Shown: positions 44,305 to 52,682 of the stretch, piece by piece
Position numbering within the stretch: the first letter of the stretch is position 1
Layout of the letters: every line of letters begins with the position of its first letter
DNA from: Candidatus Pullilachnospira intestinigallinarum
GTDB lineage: Bacteria > Bacillota > Clostridia > Lachnospirales > Lachnospiraceae
Assembly: GCA_018711275.1 (NCBI GenBank)
Contig: DVIN01000021.1
Location: forward strand, 1 to 64,000
Length of the DNA stretch: 64,000 bases
Reading direction: 5' to 3'
The notes under the pieces: model-generated
Told to the model about the DNA's origin: nothing
The model's database searches: none
Seen by the model: only the letters and a program-made list of their open reading frames with translations
Made by a program: the position numbers and the translations under genes

Positions 44305-45090
44305 ATGAAAAACGAATTGCTGCATATCGGACCTTTTACAATCTATGGATATGGGCTGATGATTGCCGTGGGAGTGATTGCCGCCTATTTTACCGCCGAA
44401 TACCGGGCCAAAAAGCATGGACTGGATCCGGACCGGGTTTTCGGACTGGTGGTCTGCGCGGTGGTGGGCGGAATGCTGGGAGCGAAGCTGCTGTACTTTC
44501 TCACAGAATTCCCCGCGATTCTGAAAGATCCCTCGCTGTTGCTGGACATTTCCAACGGGTTTGTGGTATACGGAGGAATCATCGGGGGCATCCTCTGCTG
44601 CCTGCTGTACTGCAGGAAGAAAGGTATGGTATTTCTGAAATACTTTGATCTGGTGATGCCGTCGGTGGCGCTGGCCCAGGGATTTGGCCGGATCGGCTGT
44701 TTTCTGGCCGGATGCTGTTACGGGAAGGAGACGGAGAGTCCCCTGGGGATTGTTTTTCACGAATCCGCCTATGCGCCCAATGGCGTGAAGATGATTCCCA
44801 CGCAGCTGATATCCAGCGGTCTGGATTTCCTGCATTTTGCGGTGCTGATCTGGCTGGCGCGGCGGGTGAAGGCTGACGGACAGGTGGCCGGCTGTTATCT
44901 GATCTTTTACAGCGCGGGCCGGTTTATCCTGGAGTTTTTCCGGGGAGATCTGATCCGGGGCAGCGTGGGAATTCTTTCCACCTCCCAGTTTATTTCCATT
45001 TTCACCTGCCTGGCCGGCGTAGTGCTGGTGATCTGTCAGGGGAGAAAACAGAAATTGAGAGAGCGTACGGTTTCGGAAGAGAAAGAGTGA
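44305..45090 (+). CDS. lgt: Prolipoprotein diacylglyceryl transferase
   Basis: Lgt attaches diacylglycerol to the lipobox cysteine of prelipoproteins, such as the one encoded at 28171-29205. The 261-aa polytopic protein has IYGYGLMIAVGV with the conserved N-terminal Tyr/Gly, GGIIGGIL, the Lgt signature GRIGCFLAGCCYG, and RFILEFFRGD near the end. TAGGAG precedes the ATG. It is followed by a terminator. Confidence 0.96.
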   Translation: MKNELLHIGPFTIYGYGLMIAVGVIAAYFTAEYRAKKHGLDPDRVFGLVVCAVVGGMLGAKLLYFLTEFPAILKDPSLLLDISNGFVVYGGIIGGILCCLLYCRKKGMVFLKYFDLVMPSVALAQGFGRIGCFLAGCCYGKETESPLGIVFHESAYAPNGVKMIPTQLISSGLDFLHFAVLIWLARRVKADGQVAGCYLIFYSAGRFILEFFRGDLIRGSVGILSTSQFISIFTCLAGVVLVICQGRKQKLRERTVSEEKE

Positions 45091-45131
45091 CGGGCAAAAA
45101 GCGCGTTTGACAAAGGGGCGTTGCCAGGAAT

Positions 45132-45179
45132 AAGGGATGCCGCGGGAGCTGAGGATTCGGCTGCCGCGGCATCCCTTTT
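45132..45179 (+). terminator. Terminator after lgt
   Basis: Perfect 14-bp arms (45132-45145 and 45164-45177) around an 18-base loop and ending in TTTT. Confidence 0.8.
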
Positions 45180-45194
45180 GCGTAAAGAATTCTG

Positions 45195-45223
45195 TTGACA
45201 GACGGGAGGTAAGGGAGTATTCT
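45195..45223 (+). promoter_or_regulatory. sdpRI-like operon promoter
   Basis: Perfect TTGACA (45195-45200), 17-bp spacer, TATTCT (45218-45223). A long palindrome begins 3 bp downstream. Confidence 0.7.
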
Positions 45224-45225
45224 GT

Positions 45226-45253
45226 ATTTAGATAATTAGAAAATTATCTAAAT
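45226..45253. promoter_or_regulatory. Palindromic operator for the ArsR/SdpR repressor
   Basis: ATTTAGATAATT (45226-45237) and AATTATCTAAAT (45242-45253) are perfect 12-bp inverted repeats around AGAA. The site covers the transcription start region, where an ArsR-family autorepressor would bind. Confidence 0.75.
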
Positions 45254-45301
45254 ATTAAAATACGAAGCAGGAGGTAGAACGAAAAGGAGAGGAGGATTTT
45301 T

Positions 45302-45586
45302 ATGCTCAATGATGCTTTTAAAGCACTTTCGGATCCCACCAGAAGAAAGATTCTGGAGCTTTTGCAGGAACGTGACAGGACGGCGGGGGAGATCGCCGAT
45401 TGTTTTGATATGGCGAAGCCCTCCATCAGCCATCATCTGAACGTGCTGAAGAACGCGGGTTTTATTCTGGATGAACGAAAGGGACAGAATATTATCTACA
45501 GTCTCAACACGACTATTTTTCAGGAAATCATGAAATGGTTTTTTGACTTTGGAAAGGGAGGAACCCAAAATGAAAAAAAGGAATAA
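45302..45586 (+). CDS. ArsR-family autorepressor, SdpR-like
   Basis: The 94-aa winged-helix protein has FKALSDPTRRKILELL, the recognition helix MAKPSISHHLNVLKNAGFI and the wing RKGQNIIYSLN. The metal-binding ELCVCDL motif of metal sensors is absent, and the sequence resembles SdpR, which in B. subtilis is sequestered by SdpI at the membrane. It overlaps the SdpI-like gene by 17 bp. A strong palindrome lies at the promoter. Confidence 0.87.
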   Translation: MLNDAFKALSDPTRRKILELLQERDRTAGEIADCFDMAKPSISHHLNVLKNAGFILDERKGQNIIYSLNTTIFQEIMKWFFDFGKGGTQNEKKE

Positions 45587-46253
45587 TACAGGAAACTGGA
45601 TATTGCTGGCCCTGTGCCTGCTGTCTTTCGCCGGCCATTTGCTGCTTCTTCCGAAACTGCCGGCTGAGATTCCCGTTCACTGGAACGCGGCGGGTGAAAT
45701 CGACGGATACGGGCCGAAAACCATGGATCTGGTTCTGGGCGTCATTCCTCTGGGAATCTGGCTTCTGATGACAGTGATTCCCCGGTTGGATCCCAGAAAG
45801 GAAAATTATGAGAAACACCGGAAAGTATATGGTCTTCTGACGCTGCTGCTGACAGTGATGATGATGGCCTTTTCCTGGATGTGCACAGCGGTTGCCCTGG
45901 GATACGATGTGAATGTGGGGATGCTCATCCCCATGGTGATGGGCGTGGTGTTTGTGATTATGGGAAATTATATGCCAAAGATCCGCTCCAACTATTTTGT
46001 GGGGGTGCGGACACCCTGGGCCATAGAAAATGCCTGGGTGTGGAGAAAAACCCAATGGATGGGAGGTATTTCTTTCATTGTCATGGGCGTGGTGCTCTTT
46101 GCCACTGTTTTTCTTCCCGTAAGCTTTCGGATGCCGGTGCTGCTGATTGTGATTCTGGGAGGCGTGATCTGGGACTATCTGTATTCCTGGCTGATCTTTC
46201 AGAAAGCAAAGAGAGAAGGAAAGCTGGGTGATTACATGGAAGAAGAAAAATAA
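45570..46253 (+). CDS. SdpI-family membrane immunity/signalling protein
   Basis: The 227-aa protein has an N-terminal DUF1648 segment (PAEIPVHWNAAGEIDGYGPK) between the first two helices, five to six hydrophobic segments overall, and the SdpI core PKIRSNYFVGVRTPWAIENAWVW. In B. subtilis SdpI protects from the SdpC toxin and sequesters SdpR. ATG 45570 after GGGAGG is preferred. No sdpC-like toxin or sdpA/B gene is nearby, so this may be an orphan immunity and sensing pair. Confidence 0.88.
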   Translation: MKKRNNTGNWILLALCLLSFAGHLLLLPKLPAEIPVHWNAAGEIDGYGPKTMDLVLGVIPLGIWLLMTVIPRLDPRKENYEKHRKVYGLLTLLLTVMMMAFSWMCTAVALGYDVNVGMLIPMVMGVVFVIMGNYMPKIRSNYFVGVRTPWAIENAWVWRKTQWMGGISFIVMGVVLFATVFLPVSFRMPVLLIVILGGVIWDYLYSWLIFQKAKREGKLGDYMEEEK

Positions 46254-46255
46254 TA

Positions 46256-46284
46256 TTGACATATGCCAATAATCGTCCTATACT
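46256..46284 (+). promoter_or_regulatory. Promoter of the DUF134-NifX gene
   Basis: TTGACA (46256-46261), 17-bp spacer, TATACT (46279-46284), near consensus. The leader of about 65 nt contains GGGAGG (46301-46306) pairing with CCTCCC (46323-46328). Confidence 0.75.
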
Positions 46285-46353
46285 GAATACGGAAAGAAAA
46301 GGGAGGTATTCCCTGAGGGGCGCCTCCCGTGGGAAAGAGGGAAAGGAGAAGCC

Positions 46354-47163
46354 ATGCCGAGAACCAGTAAACCGCGGCGGGTGGGAACGATGCCCCGCTG
46401 CTGCCGTTTCCGCGCAGAATGTGCCCGAAAGGGTAATTTTCATATCGCCATGACCGTGGAAGAGTATGAAACGATCCGGCTGATTGATTATCAGGGGAAA
46501 ACGCAGGAAGAATGTGCGCGGCTGATGGAGGTTGGCCGGGGAACGGTCCAGATGCTGTACGCGGAAGCCAGAAAGAAACTGGCCAGGTTTCTGGTGGAAG
46601 GCTGCCGCCTGGAGATCGCGGGGGGCGATTTTGTACTGGCCGCTCCCGCGCAGAGGCGTCGGGATTTTGGCTGCGAAGCGATCCCGAATCTGTCGGGCGA
46701 GGGCCGGGCGGATTCTTTCCCGGCGTATGAACCGCAGCAAAAGAAAGGGGACGATCCTATGAAAATCGCGGTGACCTATGACAATGGACAGGTGTTCCAG
46801 CATTTTGGACACACGGAAAAGTTTAAGTTTTATCAGGTGGAAGACGGAAAGGTGACTGCTTCCGGGGTGGTGGATACCGCCGGGACCGGGCACGGCGCGC
46901 TGGCCGGATTCCTGAAGGACAACGGCGTGGATGTGCTGATCTGCGGAGGTATCGGCGGCGGAGCGAGAAATGCTCTGGCAAATGCCGGGATTCAGCTGTT
47001 TGGCGGCGCCTGCGGAGATGCGGACGCGCAGGTGGAATCTTACCTGGCAGGGACGCTTTCCTATGATCCGGAGGTGGAGTGTGACCATCACGGCCATGGG
47101 GAGGGCGGTTGTCACGGCCATGGCGGAGAAGCCTGCGGGGAGCATGGCTGCCGCGAATCATAA
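46354..47163 (+). CDS. DUF134 DNA-binding domain fused to a NifX/NifB-type domain with His-rich tail
   Basis: The 269-aa protein starts with the DUF134 helix-turn-helix domain (PRCCRFRAECARKGNF, TQEECARLMEVGRGTVQMLY; about 1-100). A linker and a dinitrogenase iron-molybdenum cofactor-binding (NifX-like) domain follow, from MKIAVTYDNGQVFQHFGHTEKF (about 136-235). The end is a Gly/His/Cys tail (DHHGHGEGGCHGHGGEACGEHGC). The two domains are more often separate neighbouring genes. No nitrogenase genes are present, so a metal- or Fe-S-responsive regulator is a more likely role. AAAGGAG precedes the ATG. Confidence 0.87.
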   Translation: MPRTSKPRRVGTMPRCCRFRAECARKGNFHIAMTVEEYETIRLIDYQGKTQEECARLMEVGRGTVQMLYAEARKKLARFLVEGCRLEIAGGDFVLAAPAQRRRDFGCEAIPNLSGEGRADSFPAYEPQQKKGDDPMKIAVTYDNGQVFQHFGHTEKFKFYQVEDGKVTASGVVDTAGTGHGALAGFLKDNGVDVLICGGIGGGARNALANAGIQLFGGACGDADAQVESYLAGTLSYDPEVECDHHGHGEGGCHGHGGEACGEHGCRES

Positions 47164-47311
47164 CTTCCGATGGAGGACGCCGTATTTTATCAATAATTCA
47201 TCGACGCAGAAAAAAGGTGCTGCTTTCAGAAAAAGGGAGGCGGCATCTTTTTCAGTTCCGGGGAAAGCAGGCCTTCCGTGCGCAGGATATCCGAAGCGTA
47301 TCATTTTCCTC

Positions 47312-47340
47312 TTGCGTTCTTCCAGTATTGAGCATACAAT
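47312..47340 (+). promoter_or_regulatory. Promoter of the ABC exporter operon
   Basis: TTGCGT (47312-47317), 17-bp spacer, TACAAT (47335-47340), 40 bp before the first ABC gene. Confidence 0.65.
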
Positions 47341-47342
47341 AG

Positions 47343-47354
47343 TTGCAGATGCAA
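47343..47354. promoter_or_regulatory. MarR-type operator candidate
   Basis: TTGCA-GA-TGCAA, a 12-bp palindrome 2 bp downstream of the -10, with flanks ATAG...TAA resembling ATAGTTGC-type MarR boxes. The operon encodes a MarR protein at its end, which would be the natural binder. Confidence 0.5.
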
Positions 47355-47379
47355 TAAAAATACGAGAGAGGAGCAGATT

Positions 47380-49128
47380 ATGCTGATACGATTGTTGTCT
47401 TATGCGCACCAGTATAAGAAATACACCGTCGCCGCGATGCTGTGTGTGATGGCGGAAGCGGTATTCGAGCTGATCATTCCGCTTTTGATGGCGGATATTG
47501 TGGATGTGGGGGTGGCCAACGGGGATACGCGGTTTATCTTCCAGAGAGGCGCCCTGATGGTGGTCTGCGCGGTGCTGGCCCTGATTTTGGGAATCGGAAG
47601 CTCCCGGTTTTCCGCTGTCTGCGGACAGGGGCTGGGAGCCGAGCTGAGAAAGGAGGAGTACCGGAAACTGCAGGGTTTTTCCTTTTCCAACATCGATCAT
47701 TTCCGTACTTCTTCGCTGATCACCCGGATGACCAGTGATGTGACCAATATCCAGAACGCCGTTTCCAGCGGCATGCGGCCCTTCTGCCGTTCCCCCATCA
47801 TGCTGGTGATGGCGGTGGGATCTTCCTTTTACATCAATCCCGGACTGGCGGTGGTATTTTTCGTGGCGGCTCCACTGCTGGGAATTCTGCTGTTCCTGAT
47901 TATCCGCAAGGTGCAGCCCCAGTATGGGAAAATGCAGCAGGCCATCGACCTGGTGAACCGGATTATCCAGGAGAACCTTACCGCCATCCGGGTGGTGAAA
48001 GCCTATGTGAAAGGAGATTATGAGACGGAAAAATTCCGTCAGGTCAACGAAAATCTTCAGAGTATTTCGGAAAAATCCTTCCGGACGGCGGCGCTGAATA
48101 TGCCTGCCATGCAGTATGTGATGTACGCTACCATCCTGTGTATCCTCTGGTTCGGCGGCGGCATGATTCAGGCCGGGGACATGCAGGTGGGCGAACTCAC
48201 CGGCTTTCTCAGCTATGTGCTGCAGGTGTTAAATTCTCTGATGATGATTTCCAACGTTTTCCTTATGCTGAGCCGGTCGCTGGCCTCCGGCGCCAGAATT
48301 CTGGAGGTGATCGACGAAAAGGTGGATCTGACGGACGAGCAGGCGGAGGACCGGCAGGTGACGGAAGGCTCCGTGACCTTCGACCATGTGTGGTTTAAAT
48401 ATAAAAAGGACGCGAAAGAGTATGTCCTGTCGGATATTTCTTTCCATATCGAAGCCGGCCAGACAGTGGGAATCATCGGCCAGACCGGTTCCGCCAAAAC
48501 CACGCTGATCCAGTTGATTCCCCGGCTTTATGAGGCCACCAGGGGGCAGGTACTGGTGGATGGAGTTCCGGTGGAGAAGTATCCCATGAAACATCTGCGA
48601 GACGCCATCGCCGTGGTGCTTCAGAAAAATACTCTGTTCAGCGGTACCGTAAAGGACAATCTGAAATGGGGCAAGGCGGACGCCACCGATGAGGAAATTC
48701 AGGAAGCCTGCCGGATTGCCTGTGTGGACGAGTTTATCGGAAGACTGGAAAACGGCTACGATACCCAGCTGGGCCAGGGCGGCGTCAATGTATCCGGCGG
48801 CCAGAAGCAGCGTCTGTGTATTGCCCGCGCCATCCTGAAACATCCGAAGGTGCTGATTCTGGATGACTCCACCAGCGCCGTGGATACGGCCACGGAGGCG
48901 AAGCTGCGCCGGGGACTGGCGGAAAAGCTGCCGGATATGACCAGGATTATCATTGCTCAGCGGATCACCTCCGTGCAGGAGGCGGATCAGATCCTTGTGC
49001 TTGACGACGGGAAAATCCACGGGATCGGAACCCATGATCAGCTGCTTGAGACGGATGAAATTTACCGGGATATCTATGAATCTCAGCAGAAAGGTTCCCT
49101 GGAAGAAGCAAAGGAGGTGGCAGAGTAA
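47380..49128 (+). CDS. ABC exporter half, degenerate ATPase site
   Basis: The 582-aa half-transporter has an N-terminal six-helix exporter domain (about 15-310) and a C-terminal nucleotide-binding domain. Walker A reads GQTGSAKTT (367-375) with Ala for the last Gly, the signature is VSGGQKQ, and the Walker B reads LILDDSTSAVD. D496 thus replaces the catalytic Glu. This is the pattern of the non-catalytic site in heterodimeric exporters such as BmrCD or TM287/288. The partner gene begins at the stop codon. Drug or peptide export is likely; substrate unknown. Confidence 0.92.
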   Translation: MLIRLLSYAHQYKKYTVAAMLCVMAEAVFELIIPLLMADIVDVGVANGDTRFIFQRGALMVVCAVLALILGIGSSRFSAVCGQGLGAELRKEEYRKLQGFSFSNIDHFRTSSLITRMTSDVTNIQNAVSSGMRPFCRSPIMLVMAVGSSFYINPGLAVVFFVAAPLLGILLFLIIRKVQPQYGKMQQAIDLVNRIIQENLTAIRVVKAYVKGDYETEKFRQVNENLQSISEKSFRTAALNMPAMQYVMYATILCILWFGGGMIQAGDMQVGELTGFLSYVLQVLNSLMMISNVFLMLSRSLASGARILEVIDEKVDLTDEQAEDRQVTEGSVTFDHVWFKYKKDAKEYVLSDISFHIEAGQTVGIIGQTGSAKTTLIQLIPRLYEATRGQVLVDGVPVEKYPMKHLRDAIAVVLQKNTLFSGTVKDNLKWGKADATDEEIQEACRIACVDEFIGRLENGYDTQLGQGGVNVSGGQKQRLCIARAILKHPKVLILDDSTSAVDTATEAKLRRGLAEKLPDMTRIIIAQRITSVQEADQILVLDDGKIHGIGTHDQLLETDEIYRDIYESQQKGSLEEAKEVAE

Positions 49129-50981
49129 TGGCCAACGCACGGGACATGAATTATAAACGGCCAAAGGATACCAGAAAAACGTTGTGGAAGCTTCTGCGGT
49201 ATCTGGGCGGTCACAAATGGCTGCTTCTGGTGGTGGCGGTGCTGGTATTCATTAGCAGCGGCGCCAATATTCTGGGAACCTACCTGGTGAAGCCGGTGAT
49301 CAACAATTACATTTTGCCGGGGGACGCGGCGGGACTGACCCGGATGCTGATTTTCATGGCACTGATGTACGGAGCGGGAGCCACAGCTACCTACGGTTAT
49401 ACCCAGCTGATGGTGCATACCTCCCAGCAGGTGGTGAAGGAAATCCGTCAGGATCTGTTCGCTCATATTCAGAAGCTGCCGCTCAGTTATTTTGATACCC
49501 ACTCCCACGGGGAACTGATGAGCCGGTTTACCAATGATGTGGATACGGTGCAGGAGGCGCTGAACAACAGCTTTACCCTGGTGATTCAGAGTTTTCTGAC
49601 GCTGGCGGGAACGATGACCATGCTCTGTGTGCTGAGCCTGCGGCTGACGCTGATTGTGGTGGTGTTTCTGGTGCTGATGTTCCTGATGATTCAGTATAAC
49701 AGCAAAAGAGGAAAGGCTTATTTCCGGAAGCAGCAGGAATGCCTGGGAAGTATCAATGGTTTTGTGGAGGAAATGGTGGCCGGTCAGAAGGTGGAAAAGG
49801 TATTCAACCACGAGGAGGCGGACTTTGAGGAATTCTGCAAAAGAAATGAGGCGCTGCGCCAGGCGGCTACCAGAGCGCTCACCTATTCCGGCATGACTGT
49901 ACCTACGGTGGTGAGCTTGTCTTATGTAAACTATGCGGTGTCTGCCTGCGCGGGCGGCCTGTTTGTGATGGGCGGTCTGATGGATCTGGGCGGTCTGGCT
50001 TCTTATCTGGTGTATGTACGTCAGAGCGCCATGCCGGTGAATCAGTTTACCATGCAGCTGAATTTTCTTCTGTCAGCCCTCTCCGGCGCGGAGCGGATTT
50101 TCGATCTGATGGAAGTGGAGCCGGAGATCGATGAAGGAAAGACGGTGCTGTGCAATGTGAAGAGGGAGCCGGACGGAACGCTTAGAGAGACCGGAAGTTA
50201 TACCGGCGATTTCGCCTGGAAGATGCCGGACGGAGAACTGCGGCTTCTGAGAGGAGATGTGCGGTTTGACCGGGTGGTTTTCGGGTACAATACCTCCAAA
50301 CGGATTCTGAACGGCATCAGCCTGTATGCCAAACCGGGGCAGAAAATTGCTTTTGTGGGTTCCACCGGCGCGGGAAAGACCACCATCATCAATCTGATCA
50401 ACCGGTTTTATGAGATTCAGAGCGGTACCATCACCTATGACGGTATCGATATCCGGCAGATCCGCAAGGATGACCTGCGCCGTTCTCTGTCCATGGTAAT
50501 CCAGGATACCCACCTGTTCACCGGCACCATCGCGGATAATATCCGTTATGGCCGTCCGGACGCCACGGACCGGGAGGTGGAGGAGGCGGCCAGAATCGCC
50601 AATGCGGACTCCTTTATCCGCAGGCTTCCGGAGGGATATGACACCATGCTGCACAGTGACGGCAGCAATCTGTCCCAGGGGCAGCGGCAGCTGCTGGCCA
50701 TTGCACGGGCGGCCATTGCTCACTGCCCGGTACTGATTCTGGACGAGGCCACCAGCTCCATCGATACCCGAACGGAGAAACTGATTGAGAAAGGGATGGA
50801 CGCCCTGATGGAAAACCGGACCGTGTTTGTCATCGCCCACCGGCTGTCCACCGTGCGCAACGCCAAGGCCATCCTGGTGCTGGAGCACGGGGAGATTATC
50901 GAACGGGGAGATCACGAGGAACTGCTGGCGCAGAAAGGGCGTTATTACCAGCTGTATACGGGAATGATGGAACTGGAGTGA
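49128..50981 (+). CDS. ABC exporter half, catalytic partner
   Basis: The 617-aa partner has an N-terminal extension with a basic start, a six-helix exporter domain, and a complete nucleotide-binding domain: Walker A GSTGAGKTT (411-419), signature NLSQGQRQ, Walker B LILDEATSSID with catalytic E540, and the switch His in FVIAHRLST. An insert of about 25 residues precedes the ATPase domain (CNVKREPDGTLRETGSYTG). Its ATG overlaps the stop of the first half by one base. Together they form an asymmetric heterodimer. Confidence 0.93.
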   Translation: MANARDMNYKRPKDTRKTLWKLLRYLGGHKWLLLVVAVLVFISSGANILGTYLVKPVINNYILPGDAAGLTRMLIFMALMYGAGATATYGYTQLMVHTSQQVVKEIRQDLFAHIQKLPLSYFDTHSHGELMSRFTNDVDTVQEALNNSFTLVIQSFLTLAGTMTMLCVLSLRLTLIVVVFLVLMFLMIQYNSKRGKAYFRKQQECLGSINGFVEEMVAGQKVEKVFNHEEADFEEFCKRNEALRQAATRALTYSGMTVPTVVSLSYVNYAVSACAGGLFVMGGLMDLGGLASYLVYVRQSAMPVNQFTMQLNFLLSALSGAERIFDLMEVEPEIDEGKTVLCNVKREPDGTLRETGSYTGDFAWKMPDGELRLLRGDVRFDRVVFGYNTSKRILNGISLYAKPGQKIAFVGSTGAGKTTIINLINRFYEIQSGTITYDGIDIRQIRKDDLRRSLSMVIQDTHLFTGTIADNIRYGRPDATDREVEEAARIANADSFIRRLPEGYDTMLHSDGSNLSQGQRQLLAIARAAIAHCPVLILDEATSSIDTRTEKLIEKGMDALMENRTVFVIAHRLSTVRNAKAILVLEHGEIIERGDHEELLAQKGRYYQLYTGMMELE

Positions 50982-51065
50982 CGGAAAGACGCGGTGTGAG
51001 GTACAGGAAGGGAGGAACTGCGGGTGGCCCGCGCAGGCTGTACTGTCGGAAGGAGAAGATGTGAT

Positions 51066-51509
51066 ATGGAAGACAGGCTTCTGGAACAAAAGGATGAAAT
51101 TCGCAGGATTATGATGCAGATGGAGGGAAGCAGGAAAAAGATCCTCCGTCCGCATCTCCTGGATCTGGGACTGACGCTGGGAATGGGACAGCCGAGAATT
51201 CTCAATCAGCTGTGCAGAAAGGACGGGGTTACCCAGAAGGAGCTGGCTGATCAGTGCCATCTGGACGTGACCACCCTGTCCAGAACCCTGGATCGGATGG
51301 AGGAGGCCGGATGGCTGGAACGGACGGTGCATCCGGGAAGCAGACGATCCTTTTTCATCCGGCTGACTCCGGAGGGACGCGAAAAGGCGCTTCGGGTGCG
51401 GAAACATTTTGAACGGCTGGATGAGCGGATGTGCCGGGGATTTTCACCGGAAGAGCTGGATCAGCTGGAAAATTTCCTGAACCGGATGCGGGAAAATCTG
51501 GAATCCTGA
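51066..51509 (+). CDS. MarR-family transcriptional regulator
   Basis: The 147-aa winged-helix protein has GVTQKELADQCHLDVTTLSRTLDRMEEAGWL as the HTH and the wing ERTVHPGSRRSFFIRLTPEG. ATG 51066, after AAGGAGA, is favoured over GTG 51024. It follows the two ABC genes and probably represses the operon from the TTGCA palindrome; ligand release of such repressors by drug-like compounds is typical. Confidence 0.9.
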   Translation: MEDRLLEQKDEIRRIMMQMEGSRKKILRPHLLDLGLTLGMGQPRILNQLCRKDGVTQKELADQCHLDVTTLSRTLDRMEEAGWLERTVHPGSRRSFFIRLTPEGREKALRVRKHFERLDERMCRGFSPEELDQLENFLNRMRENLES

Positions 51510-51551
51510 GAAATGATGAGAGAATCTATATTATATAAGGAGGAATAAAAA

Positions 51552-52016
51552 ATGCTTGAAATCGGAACAAAGGCGCCGGCTTTCGAACTGCCGGATCAGA
51601 ACGGAAAGATGCACACACTGGAGGAATACCGGGGAAAGAAAGTAATTCTATATTTTTACCCCAAAGACATGACATCCGGCTGCACAAAGCAGGCCTGCGG
51701 TTTCGGAAAGCTGTATCCCCAGTTTACGGAAAAGGGCGCGGTAGTGCTGGGCGTCAGCAAGGACAGCGTGGCCTCCCACAAGAAGTTTGAGGAAAAGTAC
51801 AACCTGCCCTTTACCCTGCTGTCGGATCCCCAGCTGGACTGTATCCAGGCCTATGACGTATGGAAAGAGAAAAACATGTACGGCAAAAAGACCATGGGGG
51901 TGGTGCGGACCACTTATCTGATCGACGAGGAAGGCACGATTGTGAAGGCCTTCGGAAAAGTAAAAGCGGCGGACAATCCCGCCCAGATGCTGGCGGAGCT
52001 GAGTGGAGAAGACTGA
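51552..52016 (+). CDS. bcp: Thiol peroxidase Bcp (atypical 2-Cys peroxiredoxin)
   Basis: Reduces hydrogen and alkyl peroxides. The 154-aa thioredoxin-fold protein has peroxidatic C44 and resolving C49 in DMTSGCTKQACGF, the alpha-2 intrahelix pair of the BCP group, and FYPKD upstream. AAGGAGG precedes the ATG. It lies 42 bp after marR and may be co-transcribed with it. Confidence 0.95.
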   Translation: MLEIGTKAPAFELPDQNGKMHTLEEYRGKKVILYFYPKDMTSGCTKQACGFGKLYPQFTEKGAVVLGVSKDSVASHKKFEEKYNLPFTLLSDPQLDCIQAYDVWKEKNMYGKKTMGVVRTTYLIDEEGTIVKAFGKVKAADNPAQMLAELSGED

Positions 52017-52093
52017 TGCGTGGTTACTCTGATACGCTGAAATTCTGATACCGGTCGAAAATATGCCAGCCGGAAGCATCGGAAGAAATACCA

Positions 52094-52160
52094 AAAGGGG
52101 CTGCGGCCCGGGCAGTACTGAGCAGTGATAGGCTCCCTTCTGTCCGGGCCGCAGCCCTTT
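52094..52160. terminator. Long hairpin between bcp and a leftward small gene
   Basis: GC-rich arms of about 21 bp (52094-52115 and 52140-52160, one bulge and one mismatch) pair around a 24-base loop; the right arm ends in TTT. It lies between convergent genes and probably terminates both. Confidence 0.7.
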
Positions 52161-52175
52161 GGGTGAGAGGGGCCG

Positions 52176-52352
52176 TCAGCCATTCAGCTGATAAGCCACC
52201 AGAGCAATGTTCCAGCAGCCCTGCCGGTTCAGTTCCCGCTCAAAATCATGGATCTTCTCCAGACATCCCGGCGGAAGATCCGCCACATGGCAGGAAATGC
52301 CGTGGTTGGCAGTGGTGAACTTTTCTGCTTTCTGATTTCCCTGATCTGACAT
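52176..52352 (-). CDS. 58-residue small protein of unknown function
   Basis: The start is ATG 52352 on the minus strand, 8 bases after a perfect AGGAGG. The protein begins MSDQGNQKAEKFTTANHG and has two cysteines, ISCHVADLPPGCLEK, then a helical FERELNRQGCWNIALVAYQLNG. It has no membrane span. I do not recognise a family. The strong ribosome site and lone position make it a believable gene. Confidence 0.65.
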   Translation of the reverse strand: MSDQGNQKAEKFTTANHGISCHVADLPPGCLEKIHDFERELNRQGCWNIALVAYQLNG

Positions 52353-52531
52353 GGAAGTACCTCCTGGACAATTTTTGCAGACCGCCGCACCGCGGATTTC
52401 CGGTATAGACGGCGGCGGATCTGTCTCTGCGTCCATAATCAGTATGACCCGTCAACGGAAAAATATGCCGCGGGGACGGATTCGGAATTGCCGCAATCCT
52501 GTAACGATTCGTTCTTCCTTCTGTCTTTGGA

Positions 52532-52560
52532 TTGCGGTTCCTCTTCCGGTGTGCTAAAAT
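52532..52560 (+). promoter_or_regulatory. Promoter of the methyltransferase operon
   Basis: TTGCGG (52532-52537), 17-bp spacer, TAAAAT (52555-52560) with TGC before the -10 (extended). Leader of about 115 nt before the gene at 52683. Confidence 0.6.
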
Positions 52561-52682
52561 TGGTGTAACAGTTCGGCCTTCCGGCTTTTCTGTCACAAAA
52601 GTAAGCACAGCGGAACTGTTGCAAATGGATACAGTCTTTTGACCAACTGTCCAATCATAAGAAAGAACAAGGAGAAAACGGA

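Noticed and set aside
46354-47163. Nitrogen-fixation locus
   Set aside because: Only a NifX-like domain is present; no nifHDK, nifE/N or nifB genes are in the window.
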